DNA of 64,000 bases from Bipolaris cookei (taxonomy: Eukaryota > Ascomycota > Dothideomycetes > Pleosporales > Pleosporaceae), in the NCBI GenBank assembly GCA_002286855.1, contig NRSV01000031.1, positions 186,001 to 250,000 on the forward strand, given 5' to 3'. Below are positions 11,952-24,767 of the stretch, in pieces (position 1 is the first letter of the stretch; every line of letters begins with the position of its first letter). The translations under genes and the position numbers were made by a program. A model generated the notes under the pieces. The model did not search any database. It was not told where the DNA came from and was given only the letters and a program-made list of their open reading frames with translations.

Positions 11952-13037
11952 CTAGAGGGAGTTCTCCGTTTGGACAAGTTCGTCAAAGGCTTCTCGCCAC
12001 TTGCGGGTTTCCTCCTTGGAGGGCCTGGGCAGAGGCTTGCGAGCATATCCACCATAGCCGTAGTGAGCCATGAGGCCAGCTTTGGTGCCGATAATGCCTC
12101 CTTGGATAGCTGCCCAGTCGCCTCTGGCCACGACAGCCTGGAGCTTGCGTGCCTCGGCGATGTGGCCGGCCTCAAACAATTCAACTAGCTTGACGCAGGT
12201 CTTGGGGGCAATGTTGGCCATGCCGCCGATGATACCGGATCCACCTCCAACTAGTGTCTGGAGAGTGAAATCAACCGATCCGCCCATGCACATGAAGCCG
12301 GAGCCTGGATCTGAGACGGTGGCTGCGCGTGTTGCTGACGCAATGCGGTTTAGCTTTCCAGTGTTGCCGCAGGTCAACTTACAGCCGACAATGTTAGGAT
12401 GCTGGGCCAGCTCGATGATGACATCCGAGTTGAGATCAAGACCCGAAACGGCACCTGGGTAGTTGTAGATGAGAATGGGGATGGGAGACGCAGTGGCTAC
12501 ATCGTTGAAGAATTCTTTGACCGTGTCCTTGGAAAACAAGCCCTGGTAGTATGCTGGTGGCAGTACCAAGGCGTAGTCTCCGCCAGCAGAGGCTGCCTCT
12601 TCGCAGAGTTCAATAGCCTCGCGAGTGGACTGGGCGCCACAGCCGACAATGATGGGCATGTAGCCAAAACCTGCGTCGTCGAGAGCCTTGCGGGTAGTGT
12701 TTGTGATGAGGTCACGCTCCTTGTGCGACAGGTGGACAGCCTCGCCATTGGATCCTTGGGTGGTGATGCCAGCAACACCAGCTTTTGCCAGACGGACTGC
12801 GTGACTAGCTACTGTTTCGACATCTACATTGTCTGTAGCTGGGTCGAAGAATGCTACGGTGGGAACGTAGATGCCAGGGACCAGCGCCCGCCGGATACCA
12901 ACATCAGCAGAAGTCATTGAGTTGGCGTCGAGGTCGTTGTAACGGTCGGCCAGGTAGACGGATTGCACAGGATGGTGGAAACTGGAATCTTGGGCGAAGC
13001 TGTTGGCAGGAGAAGGGGCGTCGTGGTGTGGTGACAT
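11952..13037 (-). CDS. Class I aldolase of the dihydrodipicolinate synthase / HOGA family
   Basis: Single-exon TIM-barrel aldolase or lyase of 361 residues. It carries the family signatures: the GSNGE pyruvate-binding loop at residues 95-99, the YNYPG motif with Tyr193, and Lys220 in VGCKLTCGN as the Schiff-base lysine. Fungi generally do not make lysine through diaminopimelate, so a true DapA role is unlikely. Likely reactions are 4-hydroxy-2-oxoglutarate aldolase or 2-keto-3-deoxy-sugar acid aldolase (the LGA1/GaaC group of galacturonate breakdown); sequence reading alone cannot choose. About 45 extra N-terminal residues precede the barrel and do not look like a strong targeting peptide. 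ATG 13037 is the only sensible start. Confidence 0.88.
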   Translation of the reverse strand: MSPHHDAPSPANSFAQDSSFHHPVQSVYLADRYNDLDANSMTSADVGIRRALVPGIYVPTVAFFDPATDNVDVETVASHAVRLAKAGVAGITTQGSNGEAVHLSHKERDLITNTTRKALDDAGFGYMPIIVGCGAQSTREAIELCEEAASAGGDYALVLPPAYYQGLFSKDTVKEFFNDVATASPIPILIYNYPGAVSGLDLNSDVIIELAQHPNIVGCKLTCGNTGKLNRIASATRAATVSDPGSGFMCMGGSVDFTLQTLVGGGSGIIGGMANIAPKTCVKLVELFEAGHIAEARKLQAVVARGDWAAIQGGIIGTKAGLMAHYGYGGYARKPLPRPSKEETRKWREAFDELVQTENSL

Positions 13038-16000
13038 GGCAGAAGACTTTTGAGAGTGTGGAGAAGAAAGTAGGCTTTTATACTAGCAAAGGCTTGTAAA
13101 GAGAAGCGAGACTTTTGGGAAAGAACTAGCGGTACGCTGGAAGGAAAAATGGGACGAATACGTCAATGGTGGATTGATGTTTGGTCAAGCAGCCCGGATA
13201 GCGCAGGTACTTAAATGTTGTAAACGCCGGACCTGCCCTGGCACACTCGAGAGAGCAGCGACGAGCGTGGGGGTTCAGCTGACGGCTTTGTCAGGAGAGC
13301 TAGCGACTGCAGGCATTTCAGGGAAACGAGTAACGAGCGTATCCGAGAGGGATGAGCCGGCACTTGGGGGTGAAGGGCAAAGGGGCGGTGACAAGCGCAG
13401 CCTGTCCGAGGCAGTCCTGGCCTGCACGTAGCCGATGCCAGGCACCGCTGGTTGCATTTAGTTTGCTGGGTGGCGTGAACGGGCCCAATGAAGACAGGGC
13501 GTCTTACTGATTGAAGCGGCGTTTGTTTCTTTTCGCTCGTGCAGCAGCAGGAGGGCAGGGGGTGGGAGGCTGTGACGGTCAGATCGTGGCCGGACGTGAA
13601 AAAAAGCCCAAGGGCAAGGGCCAGGGCAAGGGGGAGCAGCGCCTTGTGACGATCTCTGAGGGTCCATTGGGGTCTGGTGATAGGCCAGCGGGCGCCACTG
13701 CTGGCGCCATGCAAAGGGTTGGTGGAATCAAAAGAGCGTTGATGGGTACCGTTCGGGCGTGGTAGTGTGGGGGTGGGGGAATCGTGGCCGTCCGGTGTAA
13801 ATGGGTGCGGCGAGTGGGCCACCATCCTGTCCTTGTCCTTGTCCTCACACCATCTGGTGATTGTCCTCCCCAGGCCCAGTCGCCCCAGCCGCCGCTAGAG
13901 TTCCGCGGGCCTTTTGCTCGGAGTGTAGCAGAGCAGATGCAAAGGCCAAGGGAGACGAAGGATTTTCCAGCAACGCTGCAAGACGTGGCAGCCCGTGTGA
14001 AGCAGGCTCCTGTCACCAGACCATGCGGCACCAGCCCGGCCGCCGTAATCCCCATGCGACCATGACATGGCCTCGAAACCTGCCGAAAATAGTGGAGGCA
14101 CACACATGCGTGCGCGTGTATCAAATACGTGCCTCGTTGTTGCAGAGCCTGGCCAAGATGACGACAATCGATTGGAGTCGGGAGAACCCCCACGCCCGAG
14201 CGTCTTCCCTCTGAGGCTCTCCAATACACGTTTCCAGACAGTGCTAGCACCGCTAGACCCATGTGCTTAGCAGCATTGAATCGTGTACCCAATCATCTAG
14301 GCCAATTGTGGCAGCAAACGTGTTTGCAACATGCCAATATACGCACATGTCTACGTATGAACAAGGGCAGAGCGCGGGGAAAGGTGCCGAGCATACTCGA
14401 CATGCTACTACGTCCGTCCTTTGGCATCGCGGCGGTGAGCAGGGTCCGTCGACATGGCCCCAAACTTGCTTTTTTCTGCAATATCAGAACTATACGGGGG
14501 TTGGGTGGGCTTGCCAGGTCTCAGACGCCCCCTCGTGGTACCTGATCCTCCGTCGTGGACCGGTGTATCGCTGGCCCCCCACGCAGCCGCTTACCCCGAC
14601 AATGGCAATCAACTTGGCCACAGGCAAGTCCGTCTCCGAATCGTCCCGCCAAACTCCCCTGCCTCGGCGATACTACTCGACTCTAACGGGGCAGTTTCTT
14701 TGTTTTGCGCATGTCCAGCGAGCGGTACATTCATCAACATGTGCTGCCACCGACATGTCATGCACCCCGGCGACGCCGTCATGGTGGTATGATGATTGGA
14801 AAGTTTATACCCACTGCGTCGCCAGCTGTATGTATGCTAGCTCTTACCTAGCCTATATACGTGGTCTCTTGACCCAGAACAAGTCCATGTAAGTACAAGG
14901 CTGGCAAAAGCACCCACGACCACCGTCCGCCATCCAGCATGCACAGCCTCGCTCGGAGTGCCAACCGAGCCCCGAGGCCTGGAGCGATGCGATGCAGCCA
15001 GCAGAGGCCGACGCTATTACCCCACATTTTGGCGATCCTGGTTCCCCGCCTTCTTACCACGTTCGAACACTCGCCGCACACGTTGAACTCGCCGCCACAC
15101 CAGCCTTCTGACTCGCATAGCCTCCCCAAGCTTTCTTTGCCATTGCTCTTATCCTCGTGTACCGCCATTCCATGCATTGACGCCCTGAGATATGCATGTC
15201 ATCCCGGGAATGGCCGTCTTAGATGATGCCCAAGACCCGTCATCGTGTGCTGGCCAAAGGCTGTCACGAGACCCCTTTGAACACCACTACTTTTGCTTCT
15301 TCTTTCACCGCAAACCCCATCTGCTACATACGGACACAGTCAATCGCCATGTCCAAGCAGAACATCGCAAGCCACCGCTCTCGACTTGACCGTAGCCCAT
15401 CTCGCGCCGGGAATAGCGATAGTGAGGGGCGAGGATAAGGGTCAGGCATTACCTTGGATCATGCGGGGCACATGCAACCCTGCGAAGCCAGACCGTTGTC
15501 GATTTCCACAACCATCGGCGACTTGCCCACCCGACGGCATTCGCACATGCTTTTGCGGAGAACATTTCTGACACTCGTCACAATGACATGGTCTCGTTTC
15601 CATCTGTCACGGGCAGCCAAACACACCGATACTGCCTTTGTACATACTGCAAGCGTAAGCGGCAGAGGACAAGCACAGATGTTTCAAGCGCACACGCCCC
15701 ATCGCAAACTCGGTTTGGCCTCGGCTGGCAACACCAGCTACAGGCACTAGCAACTAGTATTCAAGTCGTCGCCCTCCCCCCTTTTTTTGCTTTGCCTGTA
15801 GTTTGTCGATCATTTGTCATGGCTGTTCGTGGGGGTCAATTGCCATTCAACGTCTGCATTAGAGAGAACGGCAGTTGTGCCCGCTGCTTGTTTGCCACCC
15901 CCCATTCCGTTTCGCAAGGAGCCTCAACACATCTCAGCCAAGCTGATCGGACAGGATCCTCACCAATGTCTTGGCGTGGGATGCCGCTTATACCAAGATT

Positions 16001-16100
16001 CCATCCCCGGCCTCAAGCTCGGGTCATCTCTGCCCGTCTATTGTTGCCTCTCCCAACAATTCAATCACAAAAGGCAATTGGAGCTGAATGATACTTGCTG
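13038..16100. other. Gene-free, GC-rich stretch upstream of the aldolase
   Basis: Three kilobases with several long but unconvincing open frames on both strands (13211-13825 and 13579-14292 minus, 14263-14892 and 15588-16091 plus). None shows a known domain or coherent intron structure. A start codon in good context at 15350 opens a 29-codon frame rich in Ser and Arg, after a CT-rich leader, and might be the first exon of an unrecognised gene. Otherwise it reads as a long regulatory or non-coding region. Confidence 0.4.
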
Positions 16101-19100
16101 ACACGGTCAATGGCTGTCCCGTTGTTTAGAACTTTGTATTATCATTTGGGCCTTGCAGATCATTGAGCAGGTGATGCTATAGGATGGATTGACATTATGA
16201 TGGGTAGCCTGAGCAGGGGTTGAAACTGGAGACAAACAAGCCTATGCAACAATTGGCTGGTCTCTCGAGGTTGAAACTGTTACTTTCTACCTCTTTCGCC
16301 AACTATGCGAATTCATATGGGGGTAGCTTCATCACAATCCCGAGTGCTATAGTCCCTCTTCACGGATATCGGAATAGCCAGTTGCCGGGCAGCCTCGATA
16401 CGAAAATCAAGTGTTGGATCTCCAAGTGCATGTCTACAAATTGAGGATTGACGTCTAGCGACAGGCAGTTGATACACGCTAGAGTCAAGATTTTTCACAA
16501 ACCCACCCATGCAAGCGAGTATCTACAAGGATCATCCTACATCTGGCGAAACCTTCCAATCCAAAGACCCATGACAACCCAAAAGCACCATCTCTATCCT
16601 AGTTATTTGCTGGGCAGCGCTTGCGCGTAAGCCACAGATTCATATCATTACTCGAATATGGCGGCAAATCCGGAGCTTAATCGTATTGTGCCATATTGGT
16701 GCCATCGGCGTCAGTGGCTGTGTGTATATGGCGCATCTCTGCGGCATGCGCCAAGTATAGCACCTGTGCATCATAGATCCTCAACAGATCGTATAGTCTT
16801 GCCCCATTACGAAGAACCATCTGGCATACATGCGGCCACGGAAATACTTTCTCGATCTTGCCAAATAATCTATGTGTCTACAAAAACGGTATGGTCAGGT
16901 TGGAAGCAGTTATCCGCGCTTGACGGATACGATTCGGGTGAGGCGGAAATAATAGATTCAATGTAACAGAGTAACACACCATCAGCTTACATATTTCAGT
17001 TTATCTGAAGCAAGCACACTGTTTCTCAGCAGTCGTTCAGTTCGCGTCTGCATCCAGTACAATTCCGTATTACAGCCATCCCTCTTCCAGTATCTCGGCA
17101 CAGACGGCACCCCAAACCAAGTTTTGAACACCTCCACATGTGCAAAACTCTTCCAGTCTAGGGTTCTAGTCGCACACCTCTCGTTAAACCCTTGCACTCA
17201 GTCGTATAGTCCATGTAGTGTACACATGTTACCAAACCTCGGTCCGAGAAGGCAGTGTAGATCTTCCACCAATCTCACTCTCCGCCATTACAAACCAACC
17301 AGCTCGGCAAAGCACATTGCTTCTCTGAACGGTATGCACTTCCCCAACTCTTGGCAACCGCCTTTTACGTCTACATACATGACATGCTGCTGTTTATTTG
17401 GTCGGCTAATGGTAAATCTCGGCAAATGCGAAAGCGCAAGTAAACTAGACGACCTTACTAAAAAGGATATGTGTGAGAACTTGGTTTGTGAGTATCTCGT
17501 GTTGGAGTTGTAAGATACCTCTACCTGATGAAGGAAGATTGACTCGAGGTGTTATAGGCATTGAATATGAACTCACAATCTTGCCGAAATTCCGCTTTGA
17601 CGTCTATGTCATCGAGAGCATTTACACTCCGAGTAAGGCTTCAAACCAGCACTACCCTTTTAGAAAGAGTTCATTACACTGCATCTTTTTTTTCTGACCA
17701 AAACGATTGCAGTGCTATCATTCACGTACTCTAAAATAACCATCTATGCCTCCAGACCACGACACAAGCAATCGAAGCATACCGACCACTTGCCAGCATC
17801 CCTTGTCTCACCCCAGCCCATCAGACCACTGACAACGAAAGACCATGTTGAAAACAGAAACCATACCCATCGCACACAACCCTCTGACCGCCCTTCCATA
17901 CCTCCTATCTTACCATCCACCATCCACCGTCATCACACCGACCACACCGCCATCCCCAAACTCCCATCAACCCCAACCCGTCATCTCACTGGCCGGAACC
18001 CGGAACCCACTTTCCTCCCCAACCATCCCGCCCTCCCTCGTCAAACCTCCCCCCTTACATACCTCCCGCACTTCCCCGTCCCCAGTCCCACGCCCTCAAC
18101 CAAGCAAGGCAGCGTTTCATCGCCAACCTTGTTTCATCCCTACCCGCGCTTGACGCAAACGTGGGGGTCGTACAGTACGATATCTGTGTTTGCGCCTGGA
18201 CAGGACGCCGAAGTGAGACCGGGGGGGGGGAGGCTCACCGAGTCTGCGCTTTCGCGGATGCTCCGATTGGGACTTTTTTTGTGTGTGGAGTTTTTTTCTT
18301 CTTTTGATATTTACGAGTGGTGGTTCGGAGTTTTAGATACCTGAGTGGACGTCATGTGTTGCTTTTTAGGCGCTGGGGTGGAGGGTTATGAGGGTTGTGG
18401 AGTTGCATGAGGTGGTTGTTTTATAGAAGGTATACCACGTACAGAATTATTATTATTATTATTATTTTAAAAAAAACTGAAGAGCAGGGTGGTTTGGTTC
18501 TGGTATGAAGGAGACGGTGATGGGTAGGATAGAGTGGAGATAGTACATAGGCTTCGTTATTGTTGGGGTAGAAAAAGGGCGCAAACGACGCGTAGGCGAT
18601 GAGCGTCATCGTTTGAGGGCGTGTGTGCTGGGTGTTGCCGGGATAAGCGCAGAGCGGATGTGGGAATCTCATATGTGTGGTTGCGGGTTACTTCCCGTCT
18701 TGTTCCGAGGTAAGCGGTGATGATGTGCTTGAGTTTTGCGCAGGTGTTACAGCTGAGCAATGGCGTGGGCGCGGAGGTGACGGGCTGTGATATCGGACCG
18801 TCTGTAGGTGTTGGTGTGATAATTCCTTGTTTGTGACTTGACTGTTCAGGTTGATAGTAGTACTACTCGGTGTTTTTGAAGATTGCACTTTTCCACGTGA
18901 GCCAGTGGGTCTTGGCTGGATTGCTGCTGGATTGTTGACTCACTTGTCCGACCAATGTGTTTGAATTACTTATCCGTGTGGTGAAGAGCATGTTGCCTAA
19001 TTGCGAAGCACTCAGTCCCTCTCTTAAAAAGCATACGCCGCTACTAGTGGTCTTGAATACCTCTTATGCACTTTCATCGTTCAAGTCACCAAGTGGCTTC

Positions 19101-19428
19101 TATGGCGTCGAGCTACAGTAATGCTTCTCCTCATACTATCTATCTACAGAATACACAGTCGTGCCTTTGCCAGCAAGTGGCACTTTATGAACTTCACTCC
19201 CACCTCAACAACTCATCGTTTCAGTGTCGCTAGATTTCCCCCCGGACAGCTACCACTATTACTGTCACGTTGGTTACGACTTGGATCAGTCCTTTTTTTT
19301 CGTGAACAAACTTGCTCACCCGGACACTATCGCCCAAGTCGCCAGCCACATCGTGAAAGGGATCTTTCCGAGGATGCCCAAGTGTTTCTGAGCATTCTTA
19401 CGCAAAAAGATCCTGCTTAGGCCCCTAC
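16101..19428. other. Gene-poor region of lower GC
   Basis: I find no supported gene. The stretch 17820-18150 is C-rich and repetitive in Pro/Thr/Ser-coding triplets. A G10 run lies near 18223 and an ATT microsatellite near 18447-18466. The right end contains the 3' region of the minus-strand gene at 19429. Confidence 0.4.
18447..18466. repeat. ATT trinucleotide microsatellite
   Basis: About six and a half copies of ATT followed by an A-run; no coding role seen. Confidence 0.7.
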
Positions 19429-20280
19429 TCAATCACGTGTAATCAGGCTGTTTTTGACTACCACAGTTTTCTCGGCTCCTGGCTTCATAGGACGTTCTGG
19501 CGGCCAGACATTTGGTACTGGCACATCGTTTCGCAGCCCAGCTATCCTAACGTCGCTCCAAACTCGTGTTGCCGGAAGAATTTTAACTTTCGCCCATATG
19601 TAAGCCACCTCATCCATACCCCTCAATCTTATCCCAACAACTGTATGCGTTTCCATTGCGATCCTTGTGTGAGGGCGATCTTGCGCTGCCCATCGCTTGG
19701 CCTCTTCTGGGTGTATCGGCTGTAGTGCGATGCTTGTTCGCTGGGCGACGATCGCTTCCTTGACAAACATACCGGTGCCAGATCTTGGGTATCTTGTAGG
19801 GAGCAGGGAGTTGATGACACGGCCATCCTCTTCGTGTGCACATTCTGTTAACTTGAAAAGAAGGGCTGGATCTAGACCTATTCGTGCGTCTGGTAGCTGG
19901 CCGCCGTCGATGGTACAAGAACGACCAGACTCGAAAAAGAACTGGATGGTCGGGAAGAAAGTGTTCATGGTCCAGTAGATGATCTCTAGGCATCATCAGT
20001 CTCGCTGTCTTTACGTATGGTACTGGTCGTACATACTTTCGTTGACGAGGCGATTGGCCAGGACTGTCGTTCCAAACTCGACTGTGTGTCCCAGATTGGC
20101 GTTTTGGGGAACAAAGGTGCCTTGATTTCTGGTTTTCACAGTCGTTGCTTCGGACCCTCTTAGCTCGTCGTCGCTCCTCAAAGCCTCGCTGAGCTCGTCC
20201 CGGGGTTTCAAGGGCAGTTGAAGCCTGCGTCGATGTACCTCTCGCCATAGATCTTCGACCGGGCATTTGTAATATTCCAT
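19429..20280 (-). CDS. Hypothetical protein, two exons, 5' end uncertain
   Basis: Exons 20280-20037 and 19985-19429 are joined across a 51-nt intron (19986-20036), turning ANRLVNE into ANRLVNEKIIYWTMNTFFP. With ATG 20280 the protein has 266 residues. The frame is open upstream to 20376, and that part (INQRYSARSRAPNLYQDLHA) also looks coding, but it has no ATG. A further 5' exon is therefore likely, spliced at an AG near 20370. Visible traits are a basic N-terminal half and a possible globular C-terminal part (CTIDGGQLPDARIGLDP and a Trp-rich end). I do not recognise a domain. It lies head to head with the F-box-like gene at 21207. Confidence 0.6.
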
Positions 20281-21206
20281 GCGACGGAGCTGTTGGTGGC
20301 TTGCGTGAAGGTCTTGGTAGAGGTTTGGGGCGCGAGATCTTGCGCTGTACCTCTGATTGATAATTGCGACTACCAATTAGATAATATAGAATTGGAAGCG
20401 ATGAAAAAGCTAAATCCGTCCCAAATTTGAAGTGAAGGAGTTTATTCAAGTGTTAGGGGTAGTGTTTGTTTTCACGTGCTGCTTACAAAATCACTCCACT
20501 CTCATTGGGAAAGAGTGGACGTCAAACGATCCACAGTGAGAGGAAGGTACGCCCAAACTTCTCGTCATGTCTTCCACGTCACAGCTCCTTGTCAAGCTTG
20601 AAACTCTGTGTGTTCAAAGAAAGCCTCTTGTTGTGTGAATATCACAGCCAGCTTGTAGCAATCAGACTCCTTTCGCCAGCCACTTTGTGGGCATTTTTTT
20701 GGCATTGACACTACTTCTGTATAAATGTTCGATTGCATACTTGCACAGCTGCTACAAATGCCGACTTTACCTTAACTTGAAGACCGATACCTCGGCTTAA
20801 TCACGAAACTTTCTTTCATTTACATTCCTTCACTTACAATTCATCATGGGTACGTGTTTCATTTCACTGCCATTGCAAGTTTGAAAGATATTGCGCTAGA
20901 CCCTCGCTCGCCCTTTTAAAGTTCACGATTTGGTATAGTTCCGCAAGAAACCTCATAACTACCTGTCAATTCCACAGCCATATTGTATGTGAGCCAGACA
21001 ACCACTGAGAGGCACATGGTGGGACCCATGAAACTTAATGAAAGGCAAATAGGCGTATATCATTCACATACCTGTCACCTGACTGGCCACCTTGGCACAT
21101 TCACACTCATATACAATTGACACTGTATCCATGTCTCTAAGCTCACCTTGTATCTGATTTTCGAGATCATACGATTGACTTACAATCGCTACGCATCACC
21201 AGCAGG
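20281..21206. other. Shared upstream region of two divergent hypothetical genes
   Basis: Contains the unresolved 5' exon(s) of the minus-strand gene (coding-like sequence to 20376) and the leader of the gene at 21207. An ATG followed directly by GTACGT at 20846 could be a tiny 5' exon, but nothing confirms it. Confidence 0.4.
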
Positions 21207-22143
21207 ATGACGCCAACAACAAGGAACGCCCACAGCTTTTATAACTTCCTTGCACACTCTGCAGGTAGGTATACGCATCAATACAGTAGCGGTTCTTACT
21301 GATTACATATAAGAGATCCGAAATCGTATATACGACTTCGCCATCGCTGCTGGGATACCAGACACACCAGGAGGCGACGTGTTACTTCGAAAGGCCGTCC
21401 CAGAGCCATATGCGACACGCCTCTGGGAGTTCTTCGGCTTCACACAGACCTGCAAGCAGATTCGAGCTGAGTTTCGCCCGCTTTGGATGCGAAGCACTTC
21501 CATTCGATTCATGGGACTCGAGACTTCAGTGTCGTTCATCTCCACCTTCATGCCAACCAATGCTGAGCTCAAGCACGCACCAGGACGTTTCACGATTGGA
21601 ACGCAATATATGGTCGGTGAAAATTCTCAGTGTAACATCACACGTCTGTTCCGTATGGACGCATTCTGTCCCAATTTCTATCTTAGCTTCGCGTCCTACG
21701 AGATTATCATGGGACGGCCAACTCCAGACGTAGAGGGATGCACTTGCTGCATGGATTTCGCGAATCCCCGCACTGGAGAATGGAATGTAAGCACAGGCAT
21801 CAAAGAAAATTGTACGTGCGAACCTACAGATGCAGATATAAAGATATGGGATGAATGGGAGGGGTTTCGTGACGAAGAACTGCCGTGTATCTACCCCCTT
21901 TGCGAATTCGAAGATGCCAGCGTGGCTTGGTGGAAAGATTTGCTGAGGAACAAGATCTCAATTTACATGGCCGTTTCCACATTCGAAACTTTTTCAAGCT
22001 TCCGCATAGTGTATAGAGAACGAGGACCCAAGAATGGTAGCAACCCTCCTCTTGTAGGAGAGCTACTCGACAAATGGGGCCTACGCGCTCTCGAAGATTA
22101 CGACAATGTAGAGTGTGTTGTGGAGTATAAAGAAGGGCAGTAA
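21207..22143 (+). CDS. F-box-like / 2EXR-type fungal hypothetical protein
   Basis: Exons 21207-21264 and 21314-22143 (49-nt intron) give 295 residues. The N-terminal EIRNRIYDFAIAAG followed about 35 residues later by FGFTQTCKQIRAEFRPLW is the pattern of a large fungal family with an F-box-like opening helix and a second conserved helix ending in RxExRPLW. The motif is split by the intron: the first exon supplies MTPTTRNAHSFYNFLAHSA. A Cys-rich insert (EGCTCCMDFANP, ENCTCEP) is unusual. Function of this family is mostly unknown; a link to ubiquitin ligases is only inferred from the F-box-like helix. Confidence 0.75.
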
Positions 22144-23061
22144 AGCAAGAGCAGTGACCTGGGGGTGGAGGTATCGCCTTGATTCAAAAAGCCTCTGATT
22201 GTATAGTTTGGATGTGGACTTATTGAATAGCAGTCTTTTGGATAAAACCAAACAAACTCTCCAACCTTATCTCCATAGACAGTGAAAGTGATGTTTAGTT
22301 TTTCTTAACATATCAAAAGCATAACCACGCAAGTCACCACACACATGTCATTATGATAAACATATGAAAACACGACATTTTAATTGCATAACCACAGTCC
22401 AGCTGCCACCGCAATCCCCAAAAGCACCATTGCCACATCCTTCAAAACTCCCACACTCCATCCCATATCATCATATCAACCCCTTCCAAAATCCTGTTCT
22501 CCTAGTATCCCTTCACTTTATGCAGCAGCAGTACCTGTTAAGATCCTAAGTAACACGACTCCATAACCAAGAACCCACTACGGTTCTGGCAGTACCACTA
22601 GCACTTCTTAGCCTATGTACCACAGTGCACGATAACACAAAACCGTCATGAGGTTGTGTATCTTTAAAAATACCTGGAATTTCTACTGGTATTCTACAAC
22701 TCATACCCTCCCCAGACTCTGTGCCCGCAATATTTGTGCGATAACTGCTGAAGCACAAAGTTTGGTGATGGTAGATGTATGTGGTGTGAATGCGAGCCGA
22801 CATGATTGGCCAAATAAATCTTGTCGATCGCGCATCGCCCGATCTCCCCCGGCAGATATCGATGACGCTCCAAAGATGAGATATCCGCAAACACAACCCA
22901 ACGCGGTTAAACAGCATGGTTGCTTTAGCCACAATGACGCCTACTTTGTCGTCAATCTAGCAGATGTGGCTGCCAGATTTCAGAAGCTTGCGATGCTGCT
23001 CTCAACCACAGTTGCGCTTCACGTCCGTTGACATTATACACCACCGTATCCTGTGACTATT
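22144..23061. other. Intergenic between two plus-strand genes
   Basis: About 0.9 kb holding the 3' region of the F-box-like gene and the promoter of the MFS gene. Overlapping short frames on both strands at 22546-23031 look like chance. Confidence 0.5.
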
Positions 23062-24642
23062 ATGCCTACACAAGATGAACGCGCACCGTTATTGCAGCAG
23101 AGATATAGTGAAGAGGGACAGCCTTGCACAGTATGTCATCTTCGCACGCGTTTTCCAACACAATAAAAAATTGAAAGATTTACTGATTTGCGACAGCATC
23201 TGCGTATCGAGGACTTACCCAACGAAGAAAACCCACGAGAATGGACCAAAGGCCGGAAAATGGCAAATGTGGCTGTCATAGCCCTCATGTCAAGTACACA
23301 CATCTAGCCACCCTTTTCCTGCATATCCTTTTGCTAACAAATACACCCAGTCCTCAGCCCCCTGGTCTCGTCCATGTTTACACCCGGCATTGCGCAAATC
23401 GCTAACGACCTCAACTGCTCCACAACAGCTGTCATCGGAACGACGACCGGCTTCGTGGTTATGCTAGGCATTGGACCCTTGATTCTCGCACCTCTATCCG
23501 AGACGTTTGGCCGGAGGAAAATCTATCTTACATGCTTCTCCATCTTCACCCTCCTTCAGATTCCTACCGCACTCGCGCCCAACATCGCCTTCCTGATCAC
23601 GGTACGGAGCATTACCGGTTTCTTCGGTAGCGTAGGCATTGCGAATGGTGGTGGTACTATAAGCGACATGTTCTTGCCAAACGAAAGAGCTGGCGTATTT
23701 GGCTGGTATCTCCTTGGTCCACTGTTAGGTCCCACGCTCGGACCCCTGGTCGGAGGCTTGATTGTTCAACGACTTGGCTGGAGATGGGTATTTTGGATCA
23801 TGACTATTGTCTGCTTTATCAACACGCTCGCTGGATACTTTTTCCTGCGCGAAACGTACGCACCGATAATTCTGAGTGCCAAGAAAGCCGAGTTCGAGGC
23901 ACAAACGGCTGAATGGGATGACACAAAGTACTCGTATGAAGGCGAGGATGCGCGACCCCTACGCGAAAAGATTGCGCAGGCTTTGAAGCGTCCTCCGAAG
24001 ATTTTTGCGCAACCCATTGTTGCTGTCATGGCGGTATATCAAGCTCTCATCTTCGGCACTACGTACAGCATCTACACGAATATGCAGCCCATCTACGAGG
24101 ATGACTACGGGTTTTCGACTGAGCAAGTTGGGCTGCTCTATCTAGGACCAGGCTGTGGCTTCCTATTCGCAGTATGGTTTCTCGTCCCGCGCATCGACAC
24201 TGTGTATAAGTCACTCACAGCCAAAAACCATGAGAAAGCTCGACCTGAATTCCGCCTGCCGCTGGCTAATATTGGGTCCGTCTTTATTCCAATGTCTCTC
24301 TTCTGGTTCGCTTGGGCCGTTGAGAAACACAGGCACTGGCTCGTCTCTATCGCCGCGACATTCTTCTATGGCATTGGACAAGTCATGATTCTCAACAGTA
24401 CGCAGAACTACTTCATCGACAGCTTCGAAAAGTACGCTGCAAGCGCGATAGCAGCTGGTACTGTTTTCCGCAGTGTAGTCGGTGGCATCGTTCCGATCCT
24501 TGCGCCCGTACTGTTCGAGAAGTTGGGCTATGGTTGGGGTATCAGCACATTTGCGTTTGTGAGCTTACTCCTTGCACCCGCTCCGATCTTGTTCTATATC
24601 TTTGGGGAGCGGCTCAGGGATCGCTTCCCCGTAAGTTTGTAG
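23062..24642 (+). CDS. MFS transporter, DHA1 drug:H+ antiporter type
   Basis: Plasma-membrane major facilitator protein of 485 residues, probably exporting toxic compounds by proton antiport. Exons are 23062-23130, 23197-23293 and 23351-24642, with introns of 66 and 57 nt. The N-terminus MPTQDERAPLLQQRY is hydrophilic; membrane segments start at MANVAVIALMS. The DHA1 loop-2 motif is present as LSETFGRRKIYL, and the TM5 region has GPLLGPTLGPLVGG, the usual antiporter motif C area. The central loop is charged (KKAEFEAQTAEWDDTKY). The stop at 24640 directly follows a perfect donor (GTAAGT at 24631), so the true C-terminus may be spliced to a few more residues. Confidence 0.88.
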
Positions 24643-24767
24643 ATCTTGAGTCTTAATGGCTGTGGCAATAGTTTGAGTGGCATTTTTTAATGTTTGTTGA
24701 ACGTGATCAAAGGATACAAATTTGTTCCCATCAAGTGCTCTCAAAACTGTTCTCACAACACTTACAT

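Noticed and set aside
13211..14892. Three long overlapping frames on both strands
   Set aside because: No domain, no splice support, Pro/Arg/Cys-rich random composition and conflicting strands; typical of GC-rich non-coding DNA.
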